In this document: in pieces, positions 5,785 through 5,878 of the stretch
Position numbering within the stretch: position 1 is the first letter of the stretch
Layout: the number at the start of each line of letters is the position of its first letter
From: an uncultured Caryophanales bacterium
GTDB taxonomy: Bacteria > Bacillota_I > Bacilli_A > RFN20 > CAG-826
Direction: 5' to 3'
DNA length: 5,878 nucleotides
Assembly: GCA_905197045.1 (NCBI GenBank)
Contig: CAJJXG010000032.1
Location: forward strand, 1-5,878
The notes under the pieces: model-generated
Told to the model about the DNA's origin: nothing
Database searches by the model: none
The model's input: the letters and a program-made list of their open reading frames with translations, nothing else
Made by a program: the position numbers and the translations under genes

Positions 5785-5878
5785 TTTTAGAAAATAGAGA
5801 AGAAGATTTAAAAACTGATTTTTTGTGGTTATTCATCTAAGTTGTCACTATTTTTACACAAAGTTATTCATTTAATTT
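5785..5878. repeat. Imperfect 16-base direct repeat in the non-coding right flank
   Basis: GTTATTCATCTAAGTT (5828-5843) recurs as GTTATTCATTTAATTT (5863-5878), with 14 of 16 bases identical and starts 35 bases apart. The second copy touches the window end, so the repeat may continue. The rest of 5785-5878 is AT-rich, with no gene and no convincing terminator hairpin after the glycosyltransferase, which may therefore be co-transcribed with a gene to the right. Confidence 0.4.

Noticed and set aside
5842..5870. Promoter TTGTCA with 17-base spacer to TATTCA in the right flank
   Set aside because: The -35 is good (5 of 6) but the -10 matches only about half of the consensus, and no gene is visible downstream in the window.
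5828..5871. GTTATTCAT copies as DnaA boxes of a replication origin
   Set aside because: They differ from TTATCCACA at several positions, only two copies are seen, and no dnaA, dnaN or other origin gene is nearby.

Overview
The window is AT-rich bacterial DNA from a low-GC member of the Bacillota, most likely a Bacilli, Erysipelotrichia or Mollicutes-related lineage that is uncultured or little studied. The reasons are the base composition, the lysine- and isoleucine-rich proteins, strong AGGAGG-type ribosome binding sites and several short intrinsic terminators. The tryptophan codons checked are all TGG, and mscL appears to stop at TGA, so the standard bacterial code (table 11) fits better than the Mycoplasma code. 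No tRNA, rRNA, CRISPR array, insertion sequence or phage gene was seen.

Layout from left to right. Positions 1-57 are non-coding, with overlapping inverted repeats and a possible plus-strand terminator that runs into the end of mscL. Next come mscL (58-735, minus), encoding a large-conductance mechanosensitive channel with an unusually long external loop, a 143-base divergent promoter region, and a DegV-family fatty-acid-binding protein gene (879-1751, plus). Positions 1752-1863 hold two hairpin terminators between convergent transcription units. A two-gene minus-strand operon follows, tldD (3173-4579) then pmbA/tldE (1864-3183). The pmbA start overlaps the tldD stop, and its Shine-Dalgarno sequence lies inside tldD. 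A 170-base divergent region (4580-4749) with repeated AACAAA-type motifs separates tldD from a GT4-like glycosyltransferase gene (4750-5784, plus). The last 94 bases are non-coding and carry an imperfect 16-base direct repeat.

The genes do not form one obvious pathway. Three have membrane or lipid themes: a tension-gated channel, a fatty-acid-binding protein, and a glycosyltransferase that may build membrane glycolipids. The TldD/TldE pair is a self-contained zinc peptidase complex. All five genes belong to known families and no undescribed multi-gene system is evident. The points most worth a second look are the enlarged MscL loop, the corrected pmbA start with translational coupling, a TldD/E operon with no visible substrate gene, and the possible glycolipid role of the glycosyltransferase.
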